DNA of 64,000 bases, taken from Gordonia rubripertincta. Its GTDB lineage: Bacteria; Actinomycetota; Actinomycetes; Mycobacteriales; Mycobacteriaceae. Where the stretch lies: contig NZ_CP136136.1 of the NCBI RefSeq assembly GCF_038024875.1, positions 2,170,001-2,234,000 of the forward strand, written 5' to 3'. A model generated the notes under the pieces. It did not search any database. It worked only from the letters and a program-made list of their open reading frames with translations, and was not told the DNA's origin. How positions within the stretch are numbered: the first letter of the stretch is position 1; each line of letters starts with the position of its first letter. Below are positions 34,929 to 44,226 of the stretch, piece by piece. Position numbers and translations under genes: made by a program.

Positions 34929-36890
34929 ATGTGCACGTCCTGGGCGCTCCAGGCATATTCGCGTGTCCGGAGCCGTCGCAGCGTGAGCCTGCTGCTGGCG
35001 GGTCTGCTGTTGGCCGGGACCGCTTCGATCGGTGCGTTCACCGCTCCGGCCACCGCGGCGCCGGGTGACCCGCCCCCACCCCTGAGCATGCGCGAACTCG
35101 GCTCGTCGCCGACGGTCGCGTTCCCCGGGCAACAGGGGGAGGTCAGCCTCTCGCTCGCGGTTCCCCAGGGCCTGACGCCCACCGAGATCCGCGGAACCGC
35201 GCAGTTCCCGACCTTCGTCACCGGTGGCACCGTCGACGTGCTGCAGGAGGGTCGGCTGATCTCGCGCACCCCGATCGACGCGGCGGTGAACTCGCCGATT
35301 GCGTTGCCACTGCGCGGTATTCGCGTCGAACGCAACGCTGCCGACCTCGTCCTGCGGACCTACCTGCGTACTGCGGGCTCCTGTCTGTTCGACGACCGGT
35401 CGGGATTCTCGATCCGGAGCTCGACGGTGTCCTACTCGGGTCGCGAGGCGACACCCGAGAGCGTCGCCGATTTCCTGCCGCCGATCCTGCGCAAGCTCAC
35501 CATCTTCGTGCCCGACGACGTGCAGCCCGGCGAGGGCGCCGCGGCCGTGGCGCTCGCGACCGCGATCGTGGCGAACTACGGGTCGGCGACCGTCGACGTC
35601 GAGGTCGCCTCCATGCGGCGCGGAAGCGCGGCACCCGAGCCGGAGGCGGGCCCCCTGGAACGTCAGGTGGTCATCTCCACCACCATGCCCGCGGGACTCA
35701 GCCTCGGACCGGGCGCCGGTTGGCCGGTGCTGCGGATCGGCGGCAGCGCGGAGGAGCTCCCGGCGCAGGTCGAGTTCCTCGCCTCGGATCTGTCGTCGAT
35801 CGCGGTCAGCTCGGCCGCCGTCGCCGGACCGCCCTTCGCCGCACCGCAACTCGCGCCCGCCGTGAGCAGCCTCGCGGACCTGGGGGTCGGCGACCAGCTC
35901 GTCACCTCCTCCGGGTGGCCCTCGATCTCCTTCGGCATCGACCAGGCCCGGCTCGGCCGGCCGTCGAAGGACGTGCGCCTGCAGCTGTCCGGTACCTACA
36001 CCCCGCTGGGTGGCCAGATCTCGGTGTCGGTGGGACAACGCGTGATCGCGTCCTGGCCGGCCGACGCGTCGGGCAGCTACAACCAGTGGGTCGATGTCCC
36101 GGCCGACGTGCTCGGTCGCTACACCGAGGTCTCCGTCACCTACAACCACGGCGACGTCGGCGAGGAATGCGGTTCCGGTGTCCGCACTTCGCTGAGCCTG
36201 AGCTCGGCCGGTGAGGTCCGCTCGGAATCCGCCGACCCGCCGACCCCGCCGGGTTTCGCCTCGCTGCCCCAGGCGCTCATGCCCCGTACCTCGCTCGCCT
36301 GGACGAACGGCGGCGTCGCCGATGTCGCACGCGCGGTGGAGATCATGTCGGGTCTGCAGCGGCTGTCGGCGGTCCGCCTCGGGGTGGACATGGTGTCCGT
36401 CGACGACGCCATGGCATCGAGCGCGCCTGCGGTGATCATCGCCGCCGACGGCCGTGGCCTGCCCAATCTCACGCTGCCGGTGACCGCCGACGGCCAGACC
36501 CTCACCGTGCTCAACGCGGACGGCAAGCCGTCGAACGTGGTCCTGACGCCCGGCGTGAGGTTCGGCTCGCTGCAGGTCGCGCGTGACGCCGGCCGGACCG
36601 TCCTGGTCGCGACGTCGACCCGGGATGCCGCCGACCTCGACGCTGTCCTGCGCCGGCTGTCCGCCGATCCCGACCGCTGGTCGGCCCTGAGCGGGGTGGC
36701 CCTGCTGCAGGTGTCCGGTCAGGAACCGGTCGTGGTGCCCGGCGACGGACAATCGCAACCGGCCGACTCGTCGTCGACGGGTACGTCCTGGGTGACGGTG
36801 ACACTCGTGGCCGTCGGGATCGCGGTCGCGGCCGCGCTCGTGGCGACCCTCGTCCTGCGTCGTCGTCGCCGCGCACACGCAGAGGACTGA
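34929..36890 (+). CDS. BcsB-like periplasmic/membrane subunit of a polysaccharide synthase
   Basis: A 653-residue exported protein. A signal peptide (about 16-45, ending PATAA) precedes a long extracytoplasmic region. A single C-terminal membrane helix (about 621-643) and a basic tail follow. The layout and segments such as SCLFDDRSGFSIR and GEECGSGVRTSLSLS resemble BcsB, the subunit that guides the emerging glucan in cellulose synthase. GGAGG precedes the ATG. First gene of a tightly spaced four-gene operon with a GT2 synthase. BcsB assignment is inferred from architecture and context. Confidence 0.75.
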   Translation: MCTSWALQAYSRVRSRRSVSLLLAGLLLAGTASIGAFTAPATAAPGDPPPPLSMRELGSSPTVAFPGQQGEVSLSLAVPQGLTPTEIRGTAQFPTFVTGGTVDVLQEGRLISRTPIDAAVNSPIALPLRGIRVERNAADLVLRTYLRTAGSCLFDDRSGFSIRSSTVSYSGREATPESVADFLPPILRKLTIFVPDDVQPGEGAAAVALATAIVANYGSATVDVEVASMRRGSAAPEPEAGPLERQVVISTTMPAGLSLGPGAGWPVLRIGGSAEELPAQVEFLASDLSSIAVSSAAVAGPPFAAPQLAPAVSSLADLGVGDQLVTSSGWPSISFGIDQARLGRPSKDVRLQLSGTYTPLGGQISVSVGQRVIASWPADASGSYNQWVDVPADVLGRYTEVSVTYNHGDVGEECGSGVRTSLSLSSAGEVRSESADPPTPPGFASLPQALMPRTSLAWTNGGVADVARAVEIMSGLQRLSAVRLGVDMVSVDDAMASSAPAVIIAADGRGLPNLTLPVTADGQTLTVLNADGKPSNVVLTPGVRFGSLQVARDAGRTVLVATSTRDAADLDAVLRRLSADPDRWSALSGVALLQVSGQEPVVVPGDGQSQPADSSSTGTSWVTVTLVAVGIAVAAALVATLVLRRRRRAHAED

Positions 36891-36896
36891 CCGTCG

Positions 36897-38402
36897 GTGG
36901 TCTCCGCGATCACGCAGGCCGCTGCCAGGGCCACCGAGAAACGGCCCGGCGGGTTCATCACCCTCCGGTGGTTGTTCCTGGTCGGTTGTACCGTGCTGGC
37001 CTTCTGGAACACGATCCTCGCGGTCGTCGACGAGATGAAGGCGCAGACACTGATCGTGTACGTGCCGGTACTGATCATCCTCTGTGTCATCGCCGCGGTG
37101 GGTGTCTCGTGGAAACGCGTCGACGAGCCGCCGATCTACGACCGGCAGACCGACGTGATCGTCGGGATCGTCGTGCTGATCCTGTCGCTGGCGACGAAGT
37201 CGTTGGTGAACCCGCGTTATGCCCGTTCGTATCTGACGACGCACATGGACCTGCTGGCGCTGTGGTTGTTCGTGCTCGGTGCGGCGGTCCTGGTGTTCGG
37301 TCTCCGCCCGGTGGCGCGCTACCGGTGGGTGTGGCTGCTGTTCCTGCTCGTGTTCCCCATACCGATGCGCGCACTACTGCTTGCGCTGGGTGGTACATCG
37401 CCGATCGCGGGGTTCATTCTCGTGCTCGTCGCCATGGCGGCCACCGCGATCGCGGTCGGGTCGGGGCGCCAGCGCAAGGCTGTCGCGGCGCTCATCGCCG
37501 GAGCCATCGGCCTGGGCACGCTCGGGTTGCTCTACCTGGTGAACGCCCCACGCAACCTGCTCATCCCGATCCCGGCGCTGGTGGCTGCGCTGGCGACGAC
37601 CGGCCTGATGCTCTACGACCACCGGCGGCAGGGCGGGCAGGAGTGGTCGCCGCCGGCACCCGCCGACGTGACGCCGCCCAAGGTCGCGGCCGTCGGTCGT
37701 CCGCTGCTGGTGGTGCTCGTCGCCGCGATTGCCCTCGCCTTCGTGCCGACCCCGGCGGTCGGGAGCACATGGCAGAGCAACCGCTACCCGCAACTGACGA
37801 TCGGTGAGCCGCTCACCGTGCCCGTCGGCTGGCGGCAGGAATCCGCAAAGGTCCACCGCTGGGGGTCGATGATGTACGGACCCGGTGCGTCACTCATCCG
37901 GCAGATCATGGTCCAGGGCGCGGGGAGCCGGGCCTTCGACAAGTTCGGCCGGCCCCGCCGGGTCGCGGTCGACAGCGTCGATTCGCGACGCCCGCTGGCG
38001 CTCGAGGTCTACCCGGACCTGTTCCGCTACGACCTGTCCGACGAACGCGTCAGCGAACCCGTTCGGGTCGCGCTGCCGCTGGGTGTCGACGGGAAGATCT
38101 GGAACGTCGTCGACGACGGCCGGTACCTCACCTACACGGTGGTCTCGTGGTGGTGGAACAACGGGAGCCGGACCCAACAGGTCATGCTGTGGGCCGTCGA
38201 CAACCATGAACCCGACGCGTACTTCCCGGAACCGCGTGTCACCATCCTGGCGAACATAAACGCACTGATGACGGTGTTGCTGCGCGGCGACGCCGTTCTC
38301 CTCGACACCGACCCCCAGTACAAGGACCGGGCGCTGCTCGTCGGGCTCGCCGGCGATCTGATCGAGGCGCAGCTGGAACCGGAGGCGGGGGAGAAGCCAT
38401 GA
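36897..38402 (+). CDS. Polytopic membrane protein, exosortase-like, with extracytoplasmic C-terminal domain
   Basis: A 501-residue protein. About eight hydrophobic helices (20-285) contain NPRYARSYLTTHMD and LLFLLVFPIPMRALLLAL, recalling exosortase/archaeosortase membrane cores. The soluble domain (about 290-501) with PVGWRQES and YTVVSWWWNNGSRTQQ resembles EpsI-type partners. The catalytic Cys motif of true exosortases was not found. It lies six bases after the BcsB-like gene and overlaps the GT2 start (ATGA). A role in polymer export or assembly is inferred only from the operon. Confidence 0.6.
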   Translation: MVSAITQAAARATEKRPGGFITLRWLFLVGCTVLAFWNTILAVVDEMKAQTLIVYVPVLIILCVIAAVGVSWKRVDEPPIYDRQTDVIVGIVVLILSLATKSLVNPRYARSYLTTHMDLLALWLFVLGAAVLVFGLRPVARYRWVWLLFLLVFPIPMRALLLALGGTSPIAGFILVLVAMAATAIAVGSGRQRKAVAALIAGAIGLGTLGLLYLVNAPRNLLIPIPALVAALATTGLMLYDHRRQGGQEWSPPAPADVTPPKVAAVGRPLLVVLVAAIALAFVPTPAVGSTWQSNRYPQLTIGEPLTVPVGWRQESAKVHRWGSMMYGPGASLIRQIMVQGAGSRAFDKFGRPRRVAVDSVDSRRPLALEVYPDLFRYDLSDERVSEPVRVALPLGVDGKIWNVVDDGRYLTYTVVSWWWNNGSRTQQVMLWAVDNHEPDAYFPEPRVTILANINALMTVLLRGDAVLLDTDPQYKDRALLVGLAGDLIEAQLEPEAGEKP

Positions 38403-39958
38403 GCCGCGACCGCATCGACGCGCCGGGGATCGCCCGGAGTACGCGCCCCACCCGGCCGGTGCGTGAGCTGCTCGTCGACGAGGAGTACCGCGCAGAGGCC
38501 CTGCAGGACGCGGTGAACCGACTGCGTGACGCCGACGAGGACATGTCGGCGTCGGTGCCGTTCAACCGAACCCAGAAGATCATCGGGTTCACGATGCTCG
38601 GCGTCGTCGCGATCCTGCTGGTGTTATTCCCGGTCGGTACGTGCGCGACACTCATCTCCGTCGCCACGATCGCGTACGTCGTCACCATCGCCGACCGGGT
38701 GGTGATCTTCCGGCGCGGGCTGGTCAACGGCGCCCTCCGCGTCTCCGACGAGCAGGCCCGCTCGATACCCGACTCCGAGTTGCCGTTCTACACCGTCTTC
38801 GTCCCGGCCTACGGTGAACCCGAGGTGGTCGGCGAACTCGTGGCCGCGATGGAGACCATCGAGTACCCGCGCGAGAATCTGCAGGTGCTGCTGCTCCTCG
38901 AGGAGGACGACGAACCGACGATCGAGGCGGCTCGCGACGTCGAGAAGACCGGGATCGTGACCGTCGTCCTGACCCCGCCGGCGCAGCCGCGGACCAAGCC
39001 GAAGGCATGCAACTACGGGATGCACTTCGCGACCGGCGACATCGTCACCATCTTCGACGCGGAGGACAAGCCCGAACCCCTGCAGCTACGACGAGCGGTC
39101 TACGTGCTCAACAACACCGACGACGAGTCGGTCGTCTGCGTCCAGGGCAAGCTGAGCTTCCACAACGTGCGCGAGAACCTCCTCACCGAGTGGTTCACTG
39201 CCGACTACGGCATCTGGTTCGGTTTCCTGTTGCCCGGCATGATGGTCAGCCGCGCGCCGATCCCGTTGGGCGGCACGTCGAATCACTTCAAGCGTGATGT
39301 CCTCGACAAGATCGGGGCGTGGGATCCGTTCAACGTCACCGAGGACGCGGACCTCGGCGTGCGCATCGCCGATCACGGCTACCGCACCGTCGTGCTGGAT
39401 TCGGTGACGATGGAAGAGGCCAACGTCGACGCCATCAACTGGGTGCGGCAACGTTCCCGTTGGTACAAGGGCTACATGCAGACGTGGCTCGTCCACATGC
39501 GGCACCCGGTCAAGCTGTGGGAGATCCTCGGTCCGGTCGCCTTCGCACGGTTCACGCTGCTCATCGCGGGTACACCACTGATCGCCTGCCTGAACATGGT
39601 GTTCTGGCTGATTCTGGCGTTGTGGATCGGCGGCCAGCCGCAGATCGTCGCCGAGTTGTTCCCGGGGCCGATCTACTACCTGGCGCTGGCGTCGATGATT
39701 CTCGGCAACAGTGCCGCGATCTACATGAACCTGATCGCGATCCGTGAAGACGATCGGAGTGAGCTGCTGGTCTCGGCGCTGCTGATCCCGCTGTACTGGC
39801 TGATGATGAGCGTCGCGGCGATCAAGGGGATGTGGCAGATCCTGGTCAACCCGAGCTATTGGGAGAAGACCTACCACGGTCTGTCGACGAGTCACGGGGA
39901 CTCGGCGGGTGACGGGGATTCGACCGGCACCCGAACCGAGGCCGGGGACGCGACATGA
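38399..39958 (+). CDS. Cellulose-synthase-like GT2 glycosyltransferase
   Basis: A 519-residue processive family 2 glycosyltransferase. Two helices (about 60-103) precede the catalytic domain with DAED at 220-223, TED at 314-316 and QRSRW at 351-355. These are the substrate, base and acceptor motifs of cellulose/hyaluronan-type synthases. Further helices follow; the protein ends without a PilZ domain, so it is not directly controlled by c-di-GMP as BcsA is. It is coupled to both neighbours by ATGA overlaps. The product is probably a beta-linked polysaccharide; the sugar is unknown. Confidence 0.88.
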   Translation: MSRDRIDAPGIARSTRPTRPVRELLVDEEYRAEALQDAVNRLRDADEDMSASVPFNRTQKIIGFTMLGVVAILLVLFPVGTCATLISVATIAYVVTIADRVVIFRRGLVNGALRVSDEQARSIPDSELPFYTVFVPAYGEPEVVGELVAAMETIEYPRENLQVLLLLEEDDEPTIEAARDVEKTGIVTVVLTPPAQPRTKPKACNYGMHFATGDIVTIFDAEDKPEPLQLRRAVYVLNNTDDESVVCVQGKLSFHNVRENLLTEWFTADYGIWFGFLLPGMMVSRAPIPLGGTSNHFKRDVLDKIGAWDPFNVTEDADLGVRIADHGYRTVVLDSVTMEEANVDAINWVRQRSRWYKGYMQTWLVHMRHPVKLWEILGPVAFARFTLLIAGTPLIACLNMVFWLILALWIGGQPQIVAELFPGPIYYLALASMILGNSAAIYMNLIAIREDDRSELLVSALLIPLYWLMMSVAAIKGMWQILVNPSYWEKTYHGLSTSHGDSAGDGDSTGTRTEAGDAT

Positions 39959-41613
39959 GCCGCCGGTTGCAGGTCGGAGTGGTGATCTTCCTGGCTGCGT
40001 GGCTGCCGTACCTGATCATCGGGGTCTACCTGGCGACCGAGGTGCAGTGGTTCTTCGGTGACGCCCTGTCACGGGTGCAGTCGGCGCAGAGCGTGCTCTT
40101 CAGCCGGAGCCCGCATCTGTCGGCCATCGGTTTCGTCTTCACCCCGCTCACGGCCATCGTGCAGCTGCCGCTCGTCGCGCTGTCGCCGTGGTGGCCCGAG
40201 ATGACCACCCAGGCACTCTCAGCGGTCATCATGTCGTCGGTGTTCATGGCCGGCTCGGTGGTCCAGGTGTCGGGGATCGCACGCGATCGCGGGCTGGATC
40301 CCGTTGTGGCAGGGACGTTCACGGTCTGCTACGCGGCCAACCCGATGATCGTCCTGTACGCGGCCAACGGGATGAGCGAGGCGCCCTACCTGTTCTTCCT
40401 GGCGTGGGCGTCGCGGCGGCTGATCCGGTGGATCTCCACCGACGACGTGCACGAACTCGTGGTCACCGGAATCGCCTTGGCCCTGGCCTATCTCACCCGC
40501 TACGACGGCGGAGCGGCCGCTCTGGCGGCCGGACTCGTCGTCGGCTGGGTGACCTACCACCGCCGCGACTCGCGGAAGAAGTTGTCCCGCAGCCTCGTCG
40601 ACGTCACCCTGGTCGTCGCCCCGAGTGCTCTGGCCTTCATCGCGTGGGCGGCCACCGGATGGCTCATCACCGGTAATGCCTTCGCCCAGTTCACCTCCGA
40701 ATACGGCAACGCGGCGATCATCGAGCAGTCGGGCGGCAGCGGATCGTCGACGACGCGCGACGCCATCTTGTTCTCGATGACCGAGATGGCGATCCTCGCG
40801 CCGCTGCTGCCGATCCTCGTCGTCGGGCTGATCGGCGTGCGTGCGCGGCGGCGCCGGCTCCAGCCGATGCTCCCGGGCCTGATGATCGTCGCGGTGCTGG
40901 CATTCCAGGTCTACGGCTATTCGCAGGGATCAACCTTCGGCTTCCTGCGGTTCTACATGACGGTCATCCTGCTCGCCGCGATCGTGGCGTTGATGTCGGT
41001 CCCGCTGCGTTCACCGATCCCGATGCGTCGCGCGGGCGCCCACGCGGACCTGCTGCCGGCCCGGCCCTACGCGTCGCGGTGGGGGTACAAGATCGCCTGC
41101 ACCGTGGCCGTGGTGGTGATGGCCGCCGCGATCCCGGTGACCGCGATGGGGATGACATCGCCCAAGTACGCACCGCAGGAGTTCGCGGTCGGCTCGGTGG
41201 TCGACCCGCGACCGCAGTCGGTCGAGAAGAAGTACCTCGACGAACAGCGCGTCGTGCGGTCGTTCTCGACCGAACGGGCGTTGGCGAAGTACCTGGACTC
41301 GCTGGAACTGCCCGACGGGGCGGTCTTGAGCGACACCGTCTACGGCTTCGCGGTGGTCGCCCAGTCCGAGCGGCCGCGGCAGTTCGTCATCCCGTCGGAC
41401 CGGGACTTCGCCCAGTTGCTGAACGACCCGGTCGACGGCGGGGTGCAGTACTTCCTCACCGTTCCGGCCGAGGGGCGCGGGGCGTCGGACGCCATCAACC
41501 AGCGCTATCCGACCATGTATGAGAACGGCGCCCAGATCGGCGTCCGCGTTCTCGAGGCTCCCAATGACGGTGCCGATCTGCCCGATTGGCGCGTCTACCG
41601 GATCACGGGCTGA
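39955..41613 (+). CDS. GT-C-type polytopic membrane glycosyltransferase
   Basis: A 552-residue membrane protein with about ten helices and an acidic loop after the first one (WFFGDALSRVQSAQ). This is as in lipid-sugar-dependent GT-C enzymes (GT39/ArnT type). ANPMIVLYAANGMSEAPYLFFLAWA (short motif NGMSEAPY) and YLTRYDG are other landmarks. A soluble C-terminal part (about 410-552) faces outward. It is the last gene of the four-gene operon, overlapping the GT2 gene. It may add side-chain sugars to the polymer; this is inference. Confidence 0.75.
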   Translation: MSRRLQVGVVIFLAAWLPYLIIGVYLATEVQWFFGDALSRVQSAQSVLFSRSPHLSAIGFVFTPLTAIVQLPLVALSPWWPEMTTQALSAVIMSSVFMAGSVVQVSGIARDRGLDPVVAGTFTVCYAANPMIVLYAANGMSEAPYLFFLAWASRRLIRWISTDDVHELVVTGIALALAYLTRYDGGAAALAAGLVVGWVTYHRRDSRKKLSRSLVDVTLVVAPSALAFIAWAATGWLITGNAFAQFTSEYGNAAIIEQSGGSGSSTTRDAILFSMTEMAILAPLLPILVVGLIGVRARRRRLQPMLPGLMIVAVLAFQVYGYSQGSTFGFLRFYMTVILLAAIVALMSVPLRSPIPMRRAGAHADLLPARPYASRWGYKIACTVAVVVMAAAIPVTAMGMTSPKYAPQEFAVGSVVDPRPQSVEKKYLDEQRVVRSFSTERALAKYLDSLELPDGAVLSDTVYGFAVVAQSERPRQFVIPSDRDFAQLLNDPVDGGVQYFLTVPAEGRGASDAINQRYPTMYENGAQIGVRVLEAPNDGADLPDWRVYRITG

Positions 41614-41620
41614 GAGCCGC

Positions 41621-42781
41621 TCAACCCTCGGGTTGGGAGAGCTCGGCGCGCAACACATCCCATGCGGGGTCGTGCGGACCGATGTCGTAGGTGCATTCGG
41701 CGGTACGGGGGTCGGGGACGAAGGACCAGAGCAGGACGCCCGCGACACCGGCTTCCCGCCGCCGGGACATGGCGGCGTCGACGCGCCGGGCGCGTGTCCC
41801 CAGGGACAGGCACGAACCCGCTTCGATGCCGACCTCGTTGACCACCAGCGGTTTACCGAGTCGCCGGGCCTGATCGATCCGGGTCGACAGGTCGCTGCCC
41901 TGCGGTCCGGGGGCGGGGTCGGCGGTGGAGCGGTAATCGTGGAAATCGAGGACGTCGATCCCGTCGGAGCGAGCGACCTCGAGGTAACCGTCGCCGGCGA
42001 TCCCGCATTGGTCGCCACCCACGAGTCCGGAGAAGATCGGGCGCGAGTCGTCGAACGATCGCAGATGCGCGCCGGCCCGGTCGAAGAACGAGCGCAACAC
42101 GGCCGGGGCATCGGCGGGACACACGCGCCGCCGCCAGTCGCAGGACTTGCCGCAGATTCCGGGTTCGGGCTCGCCGACGAGCTCCCATCCGACGACCGAC
42201 GGTTCGTCGCGCCATCGGGACACCGCCGTCTCGATCCACTGCGCATACGTCAGATGACTAGGGGAGGTCATTGCGGGGACGTGCTTCGACAGCCAGCCGT
42301 CCACGTAGAAGTCCCGCTCCTTGAACCTGCCGTCCTCGCAGTCCCCCGAGCCGCCGGCAAGGACCGGCAGCACCAGCTGTTCATGACGCTTCGCGGCTTC
42401 GAAGACCCGGTCCAGTGGTTCGAAGTTCAGCAGTCCCGTGTGTTTGTCGGTGGCGAAGGACGAGTAGAGGTCGAACCGCGTGAGGGCCCCTGGTGGCAAC
42501 GCCGCGAAGTAGTCGTCGAGATCGACCTCGGCGCCGCAGCCCACGTTCACCGACCAGTCGGTGCCCAGCTGATAGGCGTTGAAACCCACCGGCCACCACG
42601 GTTTCCCGTCGAGGGTGAGACCGTCCGAGGTCGCGCGCACGCGAGGATGAGCCGAGTCGCCGGCGTGCGGTGAGGAAGCGCGGTCGCCCCCGCTGAGGCC
42701 GACGAGCAGGACGAACACGGTGACGATGAGGACGGTCGTCCCTGTTCCCACCGCCCCTCCGAGTGTTCGCCAGTGAATCAC
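41621..42781 (-). CDS. Membrane-anchored GH5-like glycoside hydrolase
   Basis: A 386-residue protein with an N-terminal membrane anchor (about 10-29) and a TIM-barrel glycosidase domain. WWPVGFNAYQL, the acid/base segment WELVGEPE (E204) and the nucleophile segment VVNEVGIEAG (E316) match GH5-type mannanases/cellulases. The Asn that normally precedes the acid/base Glu (NEP) is Gly. It is convergent with the polysaccharide operon, eight bases from its end. A trimming role like that of BcsZ is likely by context. The GTG start is six bases from a -10 box. Confidence 0.78.
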   Translation of the reverse strand: MIHWRTLGGAVGTGTTVLIVTVFVLLVGLSGGDRASSPHAGDSAHPRVRATSDGLTLDGKPWWPVGFNAYQLGTDWSVNVGCGAEVDLDDYFAALPPGALTRFDLYSSFATDKHTGLLNFEPLDRVFEAAKRHEQLVLPVLAGGSGDCEDGRFKERDFYVDGWLSKHVPAMTSPSHLTYAQWIETAVSRWRDEPSVVGWELVGEPEPGICGKSCDWRRRVCPADAPAVLRSFFDRAGAHLRSFDDSRPIFSGLVGGDQCGIAGDGYLEVARSDGIDVLDFHDYRSTADPAPGPQGSDLSTRIDQARRLGKPLVVNEVGIEAGSCLSLGTRARRVDAAMSRRREAGVAGVLLWSFVPDPRTAECTYDIGPHDPAWDVLRAELSQPEG

Positions 42782-42787
42782 AGATGC

Positions 42788-42808
42788 AGGCTACTCGTGC
42801 CCTACGGT
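42788..42808. promoter_or_regulatory. Back-to-back leaderless promoters, GH5-like and DUF2599 genes
   Basis: Minus-strand TAGCCT (42793-42788) ends six bases before the GTG at 42781. Plus-strand TACGGT (42803-42808) ends six bases before the ATG at 42815. The two -10 boxes are only nine bases apart. Confidence 0.6.
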
Positions 42809-42814
42809 GGCCGT

Positions 42815-43360
42815 ATGGGCGCGAGAGGGATCAACGGGAGAACGGCGCGAATCTGTGCCTCGGTGGCCGTGGGATGCATCGCGACCTCGTTGTTCCTGGC
42901 GGGCTGCGGCTCGGCATCCGACGATTCGGGCGAGTCGGTCGGTGCGGTGTCGACGATCAGTCCGGTGACCACCGATTCTGCCCCCGCCCCCACGAACACG
43001 GCCGGTCCCGGGGCGTCGGGCCCGTCGACCACCCCGACGGTCGTCTACCGGCCGCCGTTCATCGAACGCGTCGAGTGGACGGACACCGAGGTGGGCCCCA
43101 GCCTCTCGGTTTTCCCGACGACGTCGGGCCGGTATACGCAGGACCCGTCGGCGATGGCCGCGGCGTGGCGGGAGGTCATCGGACTCGACGCGGGTGCCGA
43201 CACCCCCGGCATGCAGGCACAGTTCGACTGTCACTGGCGGTTCGCGCGGATCGTCGAACCGGAGAAGCCGAGCTGGAACCTGGAACCCGGACGGCCCGTC
43301 GTCACCGAGGAGGACATGGTCGGCTCCCGGTGCAATCCGGGGTTCGCCGAGGAGTACTAG
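42815..43360 (+). CDS. DUF2599-type lipoprotein
   Basis: A 181-residue lipoprotein. The signal peptide ends in the lipobox LFLAGC, giving lipidated Cys31. A Ser/Thr/Pro-rich linker precedes a domain with RVEWTDTEVGPSLSVFPT, FDCHWRFARIVEPEKPSWNLEP (short motif FDCHWRFA) and GSRCNPGF. This is the pattern of DUF2599, found in actinobacterial surface proteins. Function unknown. The start is set by the -10 box six bases upstream. The stop shares CTAG with the stop of the convergent permease. Confidence 0.8.
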   Translation: MGARGINGRTARICASVAVGCIATSLFLAGCGSASDDSGESVGAVSTISPVTTDSAPAPTNTAGPGASGPSTTPTVVYRPPFIERVEWTDTEVGPSLSVFPTTSGRYTQDPSAMAAAWREVIGLDAGADTPGMQAQFDCHWRFARIVEPEKPSWNLEPGRPVVTEEDMVGSRCNPGFAEEY

Positions 43361-44226
43361 CGAGTGGTGTGGACGCGGCGGGAGCCGATGATGCGGCAGA
43401 CGACGTAGATCACGAACGAGATGATCGTGACGAACACCGAAACCGGGAGTTTCGGAGCGAGCGACATCAACAGGCCGCCGACCGCGGCGACCTCGGCGAA
43501 GATCACCGACAGCACCAGCGCCCGCATCGGGTTGGCGGTCACCCGTGCAGCGGCGGCACCCGGGGTGATCAACAGGGACATCACCAGCAGTGCGCCGATG
43601 ATCTGCACACCCTGGGCGCAGGCGAGCCCCATGATGATCGCGAAGACCACCGACAACGTGCGCACCGGCACGCCCTGCGCCTGCGCCACCCGCGGATCGG
43701 TCGACGCGAACAGCAGTGGCCGGTAGATCACGGCGAGCACCGCGACGACGATGGCCGTCGTGATCGCGATCGCGACCAGGCCGTTCAGTCCGACGCTGAC
43801 GACCTGTCCGGTCAGCAGTGCGAAACCGGTGCCGATCCGGCCGTAGAGGGCCAGGAACAGGACACCGATGCCCAGGCCGAATGCCATGACGACACCGATG
43901 ACCGAATCGCGTTCCCGGGCCTTGTTACCGAGGATGCCGAAGACCGCCGCGGCGAGGACCGCACCGATGACACCGCCGAGGTTGACGCTGACGCCGGCGA
44001 GCAACGCCGCGGCCGCACCCGTCACCGACAGCTCACTGCAGCCGTGGACCGCGAACGACATCTGCCGGGCGACGATCAACGGCCCGAGCAGTCCGCCCAC
44101 CAGGCCGAGCAGGACCATCGCGAGCAGCGCCTGCTGCATGAAGTCGTAGCCGAGCAGGTCGACGGTCGTCGAGAAGTCCCAGAGGTCGCTGAACTGACGT
44201 TCGGCGGCCAGCGGAGTCACGCTCAT
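43357..44226 (-). CDS. znuB: Zinc/manganese-type ABC transporter permease
   Basis: A 289-residue ABC-3 family permease with about eight helices. LGPLIVARQMSFAVHGCSELSVTGAAAALL (motif FAVHGCSELS) and GVQIIGALLVMSLLITPGAAAA (motif IGALLVMSLLITP) are typical of ZnuB/MntB/TroC. The ATG at 44226 overlaps the ATPase stop (ATGA); longer upstream frames run through that gene. Last gene of the importer operon. The metal is not certain, but the His-rich binding protein favours zinc. Confidence 0.88.
   Translation of the reverse strand: MSVTPLAAERQFSDLWDFSTTVDLLGYDFMQQALLAMVLLGLVGGLLGPLIVARQMSFAVHGCSELSVTGAAAALLAGVSVNLGGVIGAVLAAAVFGILGNKARERDSVIGVVMAFGLGIGVLFLALYGRIGTGFALLTGQVVSVGLNGLVAIAITTAIVVAVLAVIYRPLLFASTDPRVAQAQGVPVRTLSVVFAIIMGLACAQGVQIIGALLVMSLLITPGAAAARVTANPMRALVLSVIFAEVAAVGGLLMSLAPKLPVSVFVTIISFVIYVVCRIIGSRRVHTTR

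Noticed and set aside
34911..37244. Long open frame on the minus strand
   Set aside because: It is antisense to the BcsB-like and exosortase-like genes; its product is Arg/Gly/Asp/His-rich without any family motif, as expected for shadow frames in GC-rich DNA.
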